DNA of 64,000 bases. Source: Bacteroidota bacterium (GTDB lineage Bacteria; Bacteroidota; Bacteroidia; Chitinophagales; Chitinophagaceae). How positions within the stretch are numbered: the stretch's first letter is position 1; each line of letters starts with the position of its first letter. Where the stretch lies: contig JAFAEM010000050.1 in the NCBI GenBank assembly GCA_023424015.1, forward strand, positions 1-64,000. Direction: 5' to 3'. Shown here piece after piece: positions 37,054 through 44,605 of the stretch. Position numbers and translations under genes: made by a program. The notes beneath the pieces are model-generated. The model saw only the letters and a list, made by a program, of their open reading frames with translations. It did no database searches and had not been told where the DNA came from.

Positions 37054-37447
37054 CATCATCGTTCACACGCTCCGTGCCTTCAAAAGCATTGGCTGAGCCG
37101 TCGGAATCCTGTTCGTCTTTCTCTTTTTTCAAAGCCTTCGTTTTTGCGGGAGGGTTGTTCTCTTTTTCGCCATCTTTCGTATGGAGCGCTGCAACTTTTT
37201 TTTCTTCGCTGCTTTCAGGAGAAATTATTTTTTCTTTAGACGGTGCATGTGGGTAGCCTGAGAAATCCTGGTCGATACGCTGATCTGAACTTGACTGAAC
37301 GTTTTCTTCTCTCATCACTTCTTTTTTCTTGGCCTCTTTCTGAAGCAGGTATTTACGAAGTCTTTTGTTTTGCATAAGTTTCTTTTGCATATCAGGATAT
37401 AATTGTATGCCAAACAGGTGGTTTTTAACCGTTGTGGTTGGATTCAT
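37049..37447 (-). CDS. Small charged protein of unknown function
   Basis: 132 residues. The N-terminal 45 residues ('HLFGIQLYPDMQKKLMQNKRLRKYLLQKEAKKK') look like a folded or amphipathic segment; the rest is Lys/Glu/Ser rich and disordered. No signal peptide or family recognised. The ordered N-terminus and normal codon usage suggest a real gene rather than a chance frame. Confidence 0.6.
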   Translation of the reverse strand: MNPTTTVKNHLFGIQLYPDMQKKLMQNKRLRKYLLQKEAKKKEVMREENVQSSSDQRIDQDFSGYPHAPSKEKIISPESSEEKKVAALHTKDGEKENNPPAKTKALKKEKDEQDSDGSANAFEGTERVNDDE

Positions 37448-37724
37448 GGTAAATACCTGAAATAAGTGTCGCTAAGCGCAAATGGATTTCAGTCATTGGA
37501 GAGCTTTTCCAGGTTGCATTGAATGTATACGTGTAAAAAAATCCCCATGCTGATTACATGTGAATGAATAGGAAAGCCGGATCTTAGGTTCCGGCCAGCA
37601 AGAACTGAAAAGGGTTCCGTCTACCTTCCGGCGCCATAGTTCCCTTCTCTCGATAATAATGTTTTGCGAATTATAGGCTTAGAACAGAAAACTTCAAGAA
37701 TCAGAATGTCTTTATTTTGCTTTT

Positions 37725-38174
37725 GTGTATAGCAGACAACAATCATCCCAGGTGCGTAGGAATTTCTGGACGAGTTTTGGGCAATACATGCGGCCCCTAC
37801 CTGGCGCGGACGGTATGGCGGTGAATTGGCTCAACTATAAGACCGGCATCAGGCAACTTTATTTTCGGATGGACGCAGGTAAAAAGCAGGCAAGTGTTGC
37901 GATCGAAATGCGACATTCCGACATGGGCGAGCAGGATGAAATCTTCAAAAAGTTTGAAACATTAAAAAAAATGTTTCTTGAAATCGCTGGTACTGACTGG
38001 GATTGGGAATTGCATAGTATCGATGAAGATAGCAAACCCGTCAGTAGAATAATAACCAGGCTGCAAGGCGTGAATATTTTTAATGAAGCCGACTGGCCTG
38101 CGATAATATCTTTCTTAAAGCCAAGGATGATCGCGCTCGACCAGTTTTGGCATCTTGCCAAAGATCATTTTTAA
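37725..38174 (+). CDS. DUF4268-type protein
   Basis: 149 residues from a GTG start (37725). 'RRNFWTSFGQYMRPLPG' at the N-terminus, 'NWLNYKTGIRQLYFRMDAG' and 'ASVAIEMRHSD' are the features of DUF4268, a domain also found at the C-terminus of restriction-associated or DNA-binding proteins; here it stands alone, as is usual in Bacteroidetes. Cytoplasmic; function unknown. Overlaps the convergent repeat-lipoprotein by 4 bases. Confidence 0.8.
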   Translation: MYSRQQSSQVRRNFWTSFGQYMRPLPGADGMAVNWLNYKTGIRQLYFRMDAGKKQASVAIEMRHSDMGEQDEIFKKFETLKKMFLEIAGTDWDWELHSIDEDSKPVSRIITRLQGVNIFNEADWPAIISFLKPRMIALDQFWHLAKDHF

Positions 38175-38803
38175 TTACCCGCCCTTTCTATCGAAACAGG
38201 AGCATTGACCAGTGTATCAGTTTTCTTTGAGGCATTAAGTGGTTGACCAACGGCAATATCACAACGGTGCCCCGGCTGGCCATGAGCAGGGTTCAAGCCC
38301 TTCGCAAAAAGTGTATCAGGTTGCAGCGGCGAGGGTTTGGAAACTGTACTGGTAGTAGTTGTTGGTGTTGTGGTAGACGGTGTTGTTGGTTTTGAATTTA
38401 ATGGTGCACCCACGGCAATATCACAACGGTGGCCTGGCTGACCGTGTGCAGGATTGATACCTGTAGCGGCTGGCTTGGTCGCAGCTGCAGGGGGTACAGA
38501 AACAGGTTGCGTTGCAGGGTTTGACGCAGTCAGTGCTGATGGGTTAACCGGAGATGACGCTGGTAAGGGTGCGCCGACGGCTATATCGCATCTATGACCA
38601 GGCTGACCGTGCGCCGGGTTGATTGCACCGGTAGCCGAGGCTGTACTTGTACCTGGAAGAACGGGATTTGCTGGCGTTGCGCCGTTACCTGTTGGCAGGC
38701 TAAATTGCGGGTTTGCAACAGTTGGCCGCGTTGCTGGTTTTTCCCGGCAGGAACTCATTGCTAACCCACAAAAAACGGCTGCGGCGCCTATCAAATACTT
38801 CAT
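38171..38803 (-). CDS. Lipoprotein with three NPAHGQPGHRCDIAVG repeats
   Basis: 210 residues. Lipobox at LAMSSC (Cys19). The mature chain is a Pro/Thr/Ala-rich unstructured linker carrying three nearly identical motifs NPAHGQPGHRCDIAVGAPL (third copy ends VGQPL). Each has two His, one Cys and one Asp spaced as H-x4-H-x-C-D, suggestive of metal or haem binding or of a protein-interaction module. I recall similar motifs in other Bacteroidetes proteins of unknown function. Possibly preceded by the promoter at 38824-38853. Confidence 0.85.
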   Translation of the reverse strand: MKYLIGAAAVFCGLAMSSCREKPATRPTVANPQFSLPTGNGATPANPVLPGTSTASATGAINPAHGQPGHRCDIAVGAPLPASSPVNPSALTASNPATQPVSVPPAAATKPAATGINPAHGQPGHRCDIAVGAPLNSKPTTPSTTTPTTTTSTVSKPSPLQPDTLFAKGLNPAHGQPGHRCDIAVGQPLNASKKTDTLVNAPVSIERAGN

Positions 38804-38823
38804 AGAGGCTTGTTTGAGCCGAT

Positions 38824-38853
38824 CAAATTACACAACTAAATCTGTAACTCAAA
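38824..38853 (-). promoter_or_regulatory. Probable promoter of the repeat lipoprotein
   Basis: Minus strand: TTTG (38850-38853), 19 bases, TAATTTG (38824-38830). The -33 box and spacing are right; the -7 box is one base short of TAnnTTTG. It is 21 bases upstream of the ATG at 38803. Confidence 0.4.
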
Positions 38854-38957
38854 ATAGGGCATCGGTCCCGGGGTATATTTTTTAAAAACAAAGCTTTACC
38901 CCGGTCTGATTCTAAACCGTGTAAATTTTTCAACATATAACTCCGAAAACGGAAAAT

Positions 38958-39095
38958 TTAGCAATAGCCCAATAGCCAGTAAAGCAGCGCAAACACAGCA
39001 ATAAATCCAAGGCAGCCGCCTCCCCATTTGTAGGCGCCCCATCCGGCGAGTAATGTTCGTAGCCAATTTTGCATATCAAAGCGTTTAGCTACCAT
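38958..39095 (-). CDS. 45-residue membrane protein
   Basis: Too short for most gene finders. Starts ATG at 39095, stops TAA at 38958-38960. The product is M-V-A-K-R-F-D-M-Q-N, then W-L-R-T-L-L-A-G-W-G-A-Y-K-W, a GGG-C turn, and a single hydrophobic helix (LGFIAVFALLYWLLGYC). The amphipathic lead, glycine hinge and membrane helix look selected rather than random; I think I have seen similar tiny proteins in Bacteroidetes genomes. The start lies 21 bases beyond a strong terminator (39117-39142), so expression would depend on readthrough or on a promoter inside that structure. Confidence 0.6.
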   Translation of the reverse strand: MVAKRFDMQNWLRTLLAGWGAYKWGGGCLGFIAVFALLYWLLGYC

Positions 39096-39116
39096 GAGGT
39101 TAAAAAATTATGCCAT

Positions 39117-39142
39117 AAAAAAAACCCCTCCAGATGAAGGGG
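39117..39142 (-). terminator. Strong intrinsic terminator ahead of the 45-residue gene
   Basis: Minus strand: stem CCCCTTC / GGAGGGG with a 4-base loop (seven pairs, one T-G), followed by eight T. There is no other gene immediately upstream on the minus strand except a 15-codon frame (39188-39235). Confidence 0.85.
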
Positions 39143-39187
39143 CTTTGAACGTTACTGTTATGAAAGAAAAACACTTATTTTAAAAAC

Positions 39188-39235
39188 TTAATAGGAAAAG
39201 GCTAATGGTCCTGGTTTAGGTTGATAGTTTTTCAT
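39188..39235 (-). CDS. Possible 15-residue leader peptide
   Basis: Minus-strand frame MKNYQPKPGPLAFSY then TAA. It ends about 45 bases before the terminator at 39117-39142 and is the only open frame there. Nothing but its position and ordered look (Pro-rich, aromatic end) supports it; a -7-like TACTTTTTG lies about 40 bases upstream. Could equally be a chance frame within a small non-coding RNA. Confidence 0.25.
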   Translation of the reverse strand: MKNYQPKPGPLAFSY

Positions 39236-39464
39236 AAAAAAGAACGGATCAAAAAACAGGGTTGAGTGTCATATTACAAAAAGTAGAAAGTTGATCGGCT
39301 GGAAACGAATCGCCAGTTTTTCAAAGGATTGGAAATGACTTTCTGGACGGTTTTGGACATTGGATAGGATTAACGAAACATCCGCTGACCAACTTTCTGA
39401 AACAAAAATATATTCACACTGCTATGTTAACAAGAGCATAAACGCTCTATTTAAATATGGCAGT

Positions 39465-39549
39465 ATTTACGTTTTCCTTCGTAAATTATCTTCTTTGGAT
39501 GTTCGTAAATCTTCTATTCACTACCGTAAATTGTACAGCTGCTGTTTAC
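39465..39549 (+). promoter_or_regulatory. Cluster of CGTAAAT boxes upstream of the response regulator
   Basis: Direct copies of CGTAAAT at 39480-39486, 39504-39510 and 39525-39531 (spacing 24 and 21 bases, about two helical turns), an inverted copy ATTTACG at 39465-39471, and a partial inverted GTTTAC at 39544-39549. The first two direct copies share the longer form TTCGTAAAT followed by CTTC. This looks like an operator array, possibly for the LuxR-type regulator encoded just downstream. Confidence 0.5.
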
Positions 39550-39669
39550 TGGTAGTTTCCACAAAAGCTAAATCAAGTACTTCTACTATGGTATATGTTG
39601 CAGGAATTTTCCATCTTGCATCTGTAGAACAAATACCAAACCCTATACAGTTTACAAATACAATCATCC

Positions 39670-40344
39670 ATGAAAACCCCCGAATCTAACTCTTTAATCA
39701 AAGTAGCTATCGCCGACGACCACGCCCTCTTCCGTACGGGTGTGAAAACATCACTTTCCAGCAGAAAAGATATTCAAATGGTGGCTGAAGCCGAGAATGG
39801 CATGCAGTTACTCAATCTGTTACGTCATATCCAGCCGGATGTGGTGTTGCTGGATATCCAAATGCCTATCATGGACGGACTAGCCACCCTGCCTGAGATC
39901 AAAAAGCTTTACCCTGGTGTAAAAGTGATCATGCTCTCGATGCATAATGATCATTCCGTGATCTCCCGTATGATGGAAATCGGCGCCAACTCGTACCTGA
40001 CCAAAGAATCCGGATCCGAAATGATCTACGATGCCATCCGGGCGGTGTATGAGCAGGATTTCTACTTTAATGATCTGACTAATAAAGCGTTATTAAGCGG
40101 TCTGCGCACCAAGCGTACTGCGGAATCATCCATGCCCCAGGATGTACAGCTTACTGATAAAGAAATAACTATATTGAAACTGATGTGCGATGAGAAAAGC
40201 ACAAAAGAAATTGCCGATATCGTAGACCTCAGCCCACGTACAGTAGAGGCCATCCGCGACAAACTCAAAACAAAGACCGGTACCAAATCAATGGCCGGCC
40301 TGGTGATGTATGCGGTGAAGGCAGGTCTTGTAGAGCAAGCTTAA
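39670..40344 (+). CDS. LuxR/NarL-type response regulator
   Basis: 224 residues. Receiver domain (about 10-125) with acidic pocket 'IADDHALFRTG' (Asp16, Asp17), phospho-acceptor Asp62 in 'VVLLDIQMPIMDG', 'VIMLSMHND' and the conserved Lys in 'SYLTKESG'. C-terminal LuxR-type helix-turn-helix (about 155-220) 'VQLTDKEITILKLMCDEKSTKEIADIVDLSPRTVEAIRDKL'-type text. No sensor kinase gene is adjacent, so it is an orphan regulator here. Stand-alone unit closed by a terminator at 40363-40393. Confidence 0.93.
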   Translation: MKTPESNSLIKVAIADDHALFRTGVKTSLSSRKDIQMVAEAENGMQLLNLLRHIQPDVVLLDIQMPIMDGLATLPEIKKLYPGVKVIMLSMHNDHSVISRMMEIGANSYLTKESGSEMIYDAIRAVYEQDFYFNDLTNKALLSGLRTKRTAESSMPQDVQLTDKEITILKLMCDEKSTKEIADIVDLSPRTVEAIRDKLKTKTGTKSMAGLVMYAVKAGLVEQA

Positions 40345-40362
40345 CTCCGACTAATTGCTTAT

Positions 40363-40393
40363 AGCCATCCACTTACGGTGGGTGGCTTTTTTT
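40363..40393 (+). terminator. Intrinsic terminator of the response regulator
   Basis: AGCCATCCAC / GTGGGTGGCT, ten pairs with one T-G, loop TTACG, followed by TTTTTT. Nineteen bases after the response regulator stop and 16 bases before the next ATG. Confidence 0.9.
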
Positions 40394-40409
40394 ATGCTAT
40401 TTTCATTCC

Positions 40410-41222
40410 ATGAACTATGTTATTGTGGATGGTAACCTGGTGACTGAGGATAAGCCGGCATTGCAAGTGAATAACCGGGGTTATCGTTATGGTGACGGGC
40501 TGTTTGAAACCATGCTTGTCCTGGCAGGAAAGATCATTTTTGAGACATATCATTTTGAAAGATTATTTGAAGGTCTCAAATTGATTCAAATTGAACTTCC
40601 TCCTGACATAAATCCAAAAAAACTGGCAGGTGAAAGCCTTAAACTTTGTGAACAGAACAATTGTACTGAACTTGCCCGCGTTAGACTCTCGGTCAACAGT
40701 GGCAATGGGAATCTAAGCGACCCGAACAATTCGCAATATATTATCGAATGCCAGCCAATTAAAAAAAGATCCTGGAATGAAACGGGACTGCTGGTTGATG
40801 TTTACCCTTCGGCAAGGAAAACCTGTGACAGGTTCAGCCATTTAAAATCTGCAAATTATTTACCATATGTTATGGCTGCCCGGTATGCTTCGAAAAATCA
40901 ACTCGACGATGCCCTGGTGCTGAATGCACATGAAAGGATCGCCGAATCATCGATTGCGAATGTTTTTGTGGTAAAAGACGGGCGGCTGTTTACACCTTCA
41001 CTCCAGGAAGGATGTGTGTCTGGTACGGTTCGCAGGTGGATCCTGGAAAACTATGATGTGGTGGAGAAAGGTCTTACACCTGAAGATATAAAATCCGCGG
41101 ATGAAGTATTCCTCAGCAATGCCATCAGCGGAATACGCTGGGTGAGGCAGTGTGGTGACGCAAAGTATTACGCAAAATTGTCTTTGGATATTTATCAAAA
41201 ACTACAACGGGAATCAGGTTGA
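40410..41222 (+). CDS. Class IV aminotransferase (PabC- or branched-chain-like)
   Basis: 270 residues. PLP fold type IV: 'NNRGYRYGDGLFETMLV' (the RGYRYGDG/LFE motif), 'RVRLSVNSGNG', PLP-binding Lys146 in 'FSHLKSANYLP', and 'RIAESSIANVFVVKDG' (ESS/ExxxxNxF). These occur in 4-amino-4-deoxychorismate lyase, D-amino-acid aminotransferase and branched-chain aminotransferase; the ~270-residue length and 'SHLKSANYL' favour the PabC/lyase-like group but the sequence alone does not decide. Converges with mqnD. Confidence 0.85.
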   Translation: MNYVIVDGNLVTEDKPALQVNNRGYRYGDGLFETMLVLAGKIIFETYHFERLFEGLKLIQIELPPDINPKKLAGESLKLCEQNNCTELARVRLSVNSGNGNLSDPNNSQYIIECQPIKKRSWNETGLLVDVYPSARKTCDRFSHLKSANYLPYVMAARYASKNQLDDALVLNAHERIAESSIANVFVVKDGRLFTPSLQEGCVSGTVRRWILENYDVVEKGLTPEDIKSADEVFLSNAISGIRWVRQCGDAKYYAKLSLDIYQKLQRESG

Positions 41223-41243
41223 ATAAGAACTTCGACAGTTTTG

Positions 41244-42080
41244 TCAAAGAAATAGTTGAAGAGAGGTATCGTCGACAATTTGCGGATAAATAATCTTATA
41301 CACGTCAAACATAGTTTCGATCGCTTTTTTTCCTTCTGCGCCAAGATCAACTGAGTAATGGTTCACATAAAGATCGATATGTTGTTTCATCACCGACTCT
41401 TCCATTTCCTGTGAATGTTGTTTCACGTAGCCTGGTATCAGGGGATAATTTGAAAAAGCAAATTGAACACTTTGCCGGATCAGTTCGTTTATTTTTTCCG
41501 CAACAGATCTTTCAACTTTTTTATTGATGGCTATTCCTCCGAGGGGTATGGGCATACTGATTTTATTCTCCCAAAACTCACCAAGGTCTACTAGTTTGTA
41601 AAGTCCCTTTTGTTGGTAAGTAAAACGATTTTCATGAATAATAACACCCAATTCTGCGTATCCGGATAGTACCGCGTTTTCGATCTCCGAAAAAACCATT
41701 ATTTTTTTATTCCATGCTTGCGGAAAGGCATAACCGAGTAAAAGATTAGCCGTCGTGTTCAAACCGGGAATAGCGATGGATCGGTTTTTTACAGAATCCA
41801 GGGTAATAGCCGGGTCTTTGGATATCAGCAGTGGACCGACACCTTTTCCGAGTGCGCTACCGGCATGAAGAAGGGTATAATGCTGAAGAGAGCGGAAAAA
41901 TGCTGGAAAGCTCAGCTTGGTAATATCCAGTTTTCCTTCCAGTGCCCCCTGGTTAAGCGTTTCCACATCCTGTAATACGACCTCAAACTCGATCCCACCT
42001 GTATCAATTTTATTATTGACCAGTGCATCGAAGATAAAAGTATCATTGGGGCAGGGAGAAAATCCCAGAATCAGCTTCAT
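41244..42080 (-). CDS. mqnD: 1,4-dihydroxy-6-naphthoate synthase
   Basis: 278 residues. Enzyme of the futalosine route to menaquinone; converts cyclic de-hypoxanthine futalosine. Characteristic start 'LGFSPCPNDTFIFDALV', then 'LDITKLSFPAFF', 'LLHAGSALGKGVGPLLIS' and 'GVIIHENRFTY' with the substrate-fold of periplasmic-binding-like MqnA/MqnD. Followed (in transcription upstream) by mqnB, 19 bases apart, so a small menaquinone operon. Confidence 0.95.
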   Translation of the reverse strand: MKLILGFSPCPNDTFIFDALVNNKIDTGGIEFEVVLQDVETLNQGALEGKLDITKLSFPAFFRSLQHYTLLHAGSALGKGVGPLLISKDPAITLDSVKNRSIAIPGLNTTANLLLGYAFPQAWNKKIMVFSEIENAVLSGYAELGVIIHENRFTYQQKGLYKLVDLGEFWENKISMPIPLGGIAINKKVERSVAEKINELIRQSVQFAFSNYPLIPGYVKQHSQEMEESVMKQHIDLYVNHYSVDLGAEGKKAIETMFDVYKIIYPQIVDDTSLQLFL

Positions 42081-42099
42081 GCGGTCTTTCCAATTGAGT

Positions 42100-42774
42100 T
42101 TATAACAAATTTTTGGAGCCTGTGTTCAATGTATTAATTGTATTGACCAATTCCTGGTTAAGATTATGTATAGACTCTGCCAGCCTCCATTTTTTCTTTT
42201 CTCTTTCGCCCACATAGTTGGAGAGTGATCTTAATTGAAGGAAGGGAATATTCTCTGATAAAGCGACATGGTGCAAGGCAGCACCTTCCATAGATTCTGT
42301 CACTGGTTGGAACTGCTGCTGGTAGGCTTTGATTCGCTGAGGGGAAGTCGTGATCTCGTTGACCGAAATGCCGTTAACCCTGAGTAAAGAAGTTTCTTTT
42401 AAGACCGGTGACCGGTTGATCAGCCAACCTTTTGAATAGGGTGGCCTGCCTGGCTTTGCCAGCTCCAGGTCGAAAATGGTATTCCATTTATGTTTTTCTT
42501 TCACACCAAGATCGGCAACTCGTTCTTGTTTGACAACTACCACAGTGCCCAATGGCAGATGTCTGTCGAAACAACCCGCGATCCCTGCCTGGATGATGAT
42601 TGAGGGGCGCCTGGCCGAAATGTATTTCATGATCGAGTAGGTGCAGGCAACCATGCCAACACCAGTAATGAGTATATCCGTAGCGGCTGTTTGTTTCGAC
42701 GCTACCTGTTGACGATATCTCTTTATATATGGACCAATTTCAAAAGCGGTTGCCGCAATTAATAAGCAATGCAT
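42100..42774 (-). CDS. mqnB: Futalosine hydrolase
   Basis: 224 residues. Nucleosidase fold: 'LIAATAFEIGPYI', 'DILITGVGMVACTYSI', 'IIQAGIAGCFDRHLPLGTVVVV', and 'VTESMEGAALHHVAL' with the catalytic/base-binding Glu-Ser-Met-Glu pattern of PNP/UDP-type hydrolases (MTA/SAH nucleosidase relatives). Removes hypoxanthine from futalosine, the step before MqnD; the partner gene mqnD lies directly downstream. Confidence 0.92.
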   Translation of the reverse strand: MHCLLIAATAFEIGPYIKRYRQQVASKQTAATDILITGVGMVACTYSIMKYISARRPSIIIQAGIAGCFDRHLPLGTVVVVKQERVADLGVKEKHKWNTIFDLELAKPGRPPYSKGWLINRSPVLKETSLLRVNGISVNEITTSPQRIKAYQQQFQPVTESMEGAALHHVALSENIPFLQLRSLSNYVGEREKKKWRLAESIHNLNQELVNTINTLNTGSKNLL

Positions 42775-42931
42775 AACTGTTGTGCCGGTGATATGCCGGG
42801 TGACGAAGATATTGAGAAATCGGAGCTTATTTAGCGATGGGAACTTAAAGGTCTTCGCGATAGAATTTGTTAAGCTTATAGATAATATTGAAAACGTGTT
42901 TTTCCAGGCCTTTCATCCGTCGTTTTTCTCT

Positions 42932-42961
42932 TACCTTTGCGCCTGCCTGCAAGTTGGCAGG
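42932..42961 (+). promoter_or_regulatory. Pterin-operon promoter -7 box and leader hairpin
   Basis: TACCTTTG at 42932-42939 is an exact TAnnTTTG match, preceded by T-rich sequence but no clear TTTG at -33. Immediately after it lies a hairpin, CCTGCC (42942-42947), loop TGCAAGTT, GGCAGG (42956-42961), which would be at the very 5' end of the transcript. Start codon is at 43009. Confidence 0.6.
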
Positions 42962-43008
42962 TTCATCATTCCCTCCGCCCAATGCTGGTGGGAACTAATA
43001 AGTGAAGC

Positions 43009-43419
43009 ATGGTTTACTTAACTCGTAATGAGCACTTCAATGCCGCGCATAAACTTTATAACCCGGCCTGGACACGCGAAAAAAATGACGAAGTATTTGG
43101 CAAATGCGCCAATGAGAACTGGCATGGACATAACTATGACCTTTTTGTTACGGTAAAGGGAGCGCCCGATCCTGATACAGGGTTTGTGTTTGACGTAAAA
43201 AAACTCAGTGATATAATCAAGAGGCATGTGATTGAAAAGCTGGACCACCGCAACCTTAATGTTGATGTTGATTTTATGCGGGATAAATTTTGCAGCACCG
43301 AAAACCTGGCTATGGGAATATGGAACGAGTTGTTGCCGCATCTTCCTGCAAGGGTCAAATTGCATTGTATAAAGCTGTACGAAACACCACGCATTTATGT
43401 TGAGTATTTTGGTGAATAG
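43009..43419 (+). CDS. 6-pyruvoyl tetrahydropterin synthase-like protein (first copy)
   Basis: 136 residues. T-fold enzyme with zinc ligands His14 (HFNAAH), His39 and His41 (HGH), catalytic Cys33 in 'FGKCANENWHGHNY' and Asp79/His80 in 'KLDHRNLN'. The Cys is five residues before HGH, as in eukaryotic-type PTPS (animal enzyme pattern GKCNNPNGHGHNY), not three as in QueD. The neighbour genes are a paralog and folE, so a pterin route (tetrahydrobiopterin-like) fits better than queuosine. Tandem duplicate of the next gene. Confidence 0.9.
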   Translation: MVYLTRNEHFNAAHKLYNPAWTREKNDEVFGKCANENWHGHNYDLFVTVKGAPDPDTGFVFDVKKLSDIIKRHVIEKLDHRNLNVDVDFMRDKFCSTENLAMGIWNELLPHLPARVKLHCIKLYETPRIYVEYFGE

Positions 43420-43477
43420 ACATCGCTGATTATAAATTATTCAACATTGCACAACTTATATTTAGTAAATTGAAATC

Positions 43478-43888
43478 ATGAGCAGGGTAGCCGTTTTTAG
43501 AAAAGAACATTTTAATGCGGCCCACCGGTTATTCAACCCGGATTGGGACGATGCGTTAAATGAACAGGTTTTTGGTAAATGCGCGTTACCGAACTATCAT
43601 GGGCACAACTATGAATTGGAAGTAAAGGTCACTGGTGAACCCGATCCCCGGACAGGTTTTGTGATGGATCTGAAATTACTGTCAGACCTGGTAAGAAGAG
43701 AAGTGCACTCAAGGTTTGACCATAAGAACTTAAACCTGGACACGGAAGAGTTTAAAAATCTAAATCCAACTGCTGAAAATATTGCGAAGGTTATTTACGG
43801 GCTGTTGCGTCCTCATATTGCTCAGGAAAAAGATTTGCAGGTAAGATTGTATGAAACACCCAGAAATTTTGTAGAATACCCCGCCTGA
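43478..43888 (+). CDS. 6-pyruvoyl tetrahydropterin synthase-like protein (second copy)
   Basis: 136 residues, clearly paralogous to the previous gene. Zinc ligands His16, His41, His43, catalytic Cys35 in 'FGKCALPNYHGHNY', 'RFDHKNLNLDTEEF' and final 'YETPRNFVEY'. All key residues are intact in both copies, so both should be active; they may differ in substrate or act on successive pterin intermediates. Followed 24 bases later by folE. Confidence 0.9.
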   Translation: MSRVAVFRKEHFNAAHRLFNPDWDDALNEQVFGKCALPNYHGHNYELEVKVTGEPDPRTGFVMDLKLLSDLVRREVHSRFDHKNLNLDTEEFKNLNPTAENIAKVIYGLLRPHIAQEKDLQVRLYETPRNFVEYPA

Positions 43889-43912
43889 TCAACAGGTGTT
43901 AAATGATTAAAG

Positions 43913-44515
43913 ATGGCATATAAAAAGACTGAACACTATGATGAAGCGGTCACTACTGGCTTAATTGAAAGTTATCGCAAGGTGTTGGAATATATCGGTG
44001 AGAACCCTTCACGCGAAGGCCTTGAGAAGACTCCTGAAAGGCTGGCCAAGGCTATGCAATACATGACCCAGGGCTATCAGTCCGATGCCCGTGAAATACT
44101 TAATTCGGCTAAGTTTCATGAAACCATTAGTGAAATGATCGTGGTCAAGGATATTGAGATATATAGCATGTGCGAACATCATATGCTGCCATTTTTTGGC
44201 AGGGCGCATGTGGCCTATATTCCAAATGGATGGATCACCGGGCTAAGTAAAATAGCTCGTGCCGTAGATGTTTATGCCCGGCGGCTGCAGGTACAGGAAA
44301 GACTGACCGTAGAGATCATGAATGCGATCAAGGAAACGTTAAATCCTCTTGGCGTAGCTGTTGTGATAGAAGCCCAGCATCTATGTATGATGATGAGGGG
44401 TGTACAGAAGCAAAACTCTGAAACCACCACATCGGCCTTTGACGGCGAGTTTCAAAAGAATTCCACCCGTACGGAGTTTTTAAAACTTATTTCTTCCAAC
44501 CTGAGCAGGCGATAG
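43913..44515 (+). CDS. folE: GTP cyclohydrolase I
   Basis: 200 residues. Type IA enzyme: 'NPSREGLEKTPERLAKAMQYMTQGY', zinc site Cys and His in 'YSMCEHHMLPFFGRAHVAYIP' and second Cys in 'AQHLCMMMRGVQKQNS', active-site 'LSKIARAVDVYARRLQVQERLT'. Makes 7,8-dihydroneopterin triphosphate from GTP, the direct substrate of the two PTPS-like enzymes encoded just upstream. Confidence 0.97.
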   Translation: MAYKKTEHYDEAVTTGLIESYRKVLEYIGENPSREGLEKTPERLAKAMQYMTQGYQSDAREILNSAKFHETISEMIVVKDIEIYSMCEHHMLPFFGRAHVAYIPNGWITGLSKIARAVDVYARRLQVQERLTVEIMNAIKETLNPLGVAVVIEAQHLCMMMRGVQKQNSETTTSAFDGEFQKNSTRTEFLKLISSNLSRR

Positions 44516-44605
44516 ATACATTTTTATTAAAAAGCCGGACTCCTGATATAAAGATTTTTTTTGTTAAAAGCTTTGTGGCATTTTTGTCCATAATAACTAC
44601 AATTT

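Larger units (their letters stand above)
39096..39669. other. Intergenic region before the response regulator
   Basis: 574 bases with no conventional gene. It contains the terminator at 39117-39142 and the possible 15-codon frame on the minus strand, and the CGTAAAT box cluster (39465-39549) on the plus side. A 109-codon frame starting with TTG at 39360 runs into the response regulator gene and is judged spurious. Confidence 0.7.

Noticed and set aside
39360..39689. 109-codon open frame on plus before the response regulator
   Set aside because: TTG start, A/T-driven composition, covers the CGTAAAT boxes and runs 20 bases into the regulator gene.
44579..44586. CATTTTTG as a fabD promoter element
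   Set aside because: One mismatch in the -7 box and the nearest TTTG is only 15 bases away, too short for the consensus spacing.
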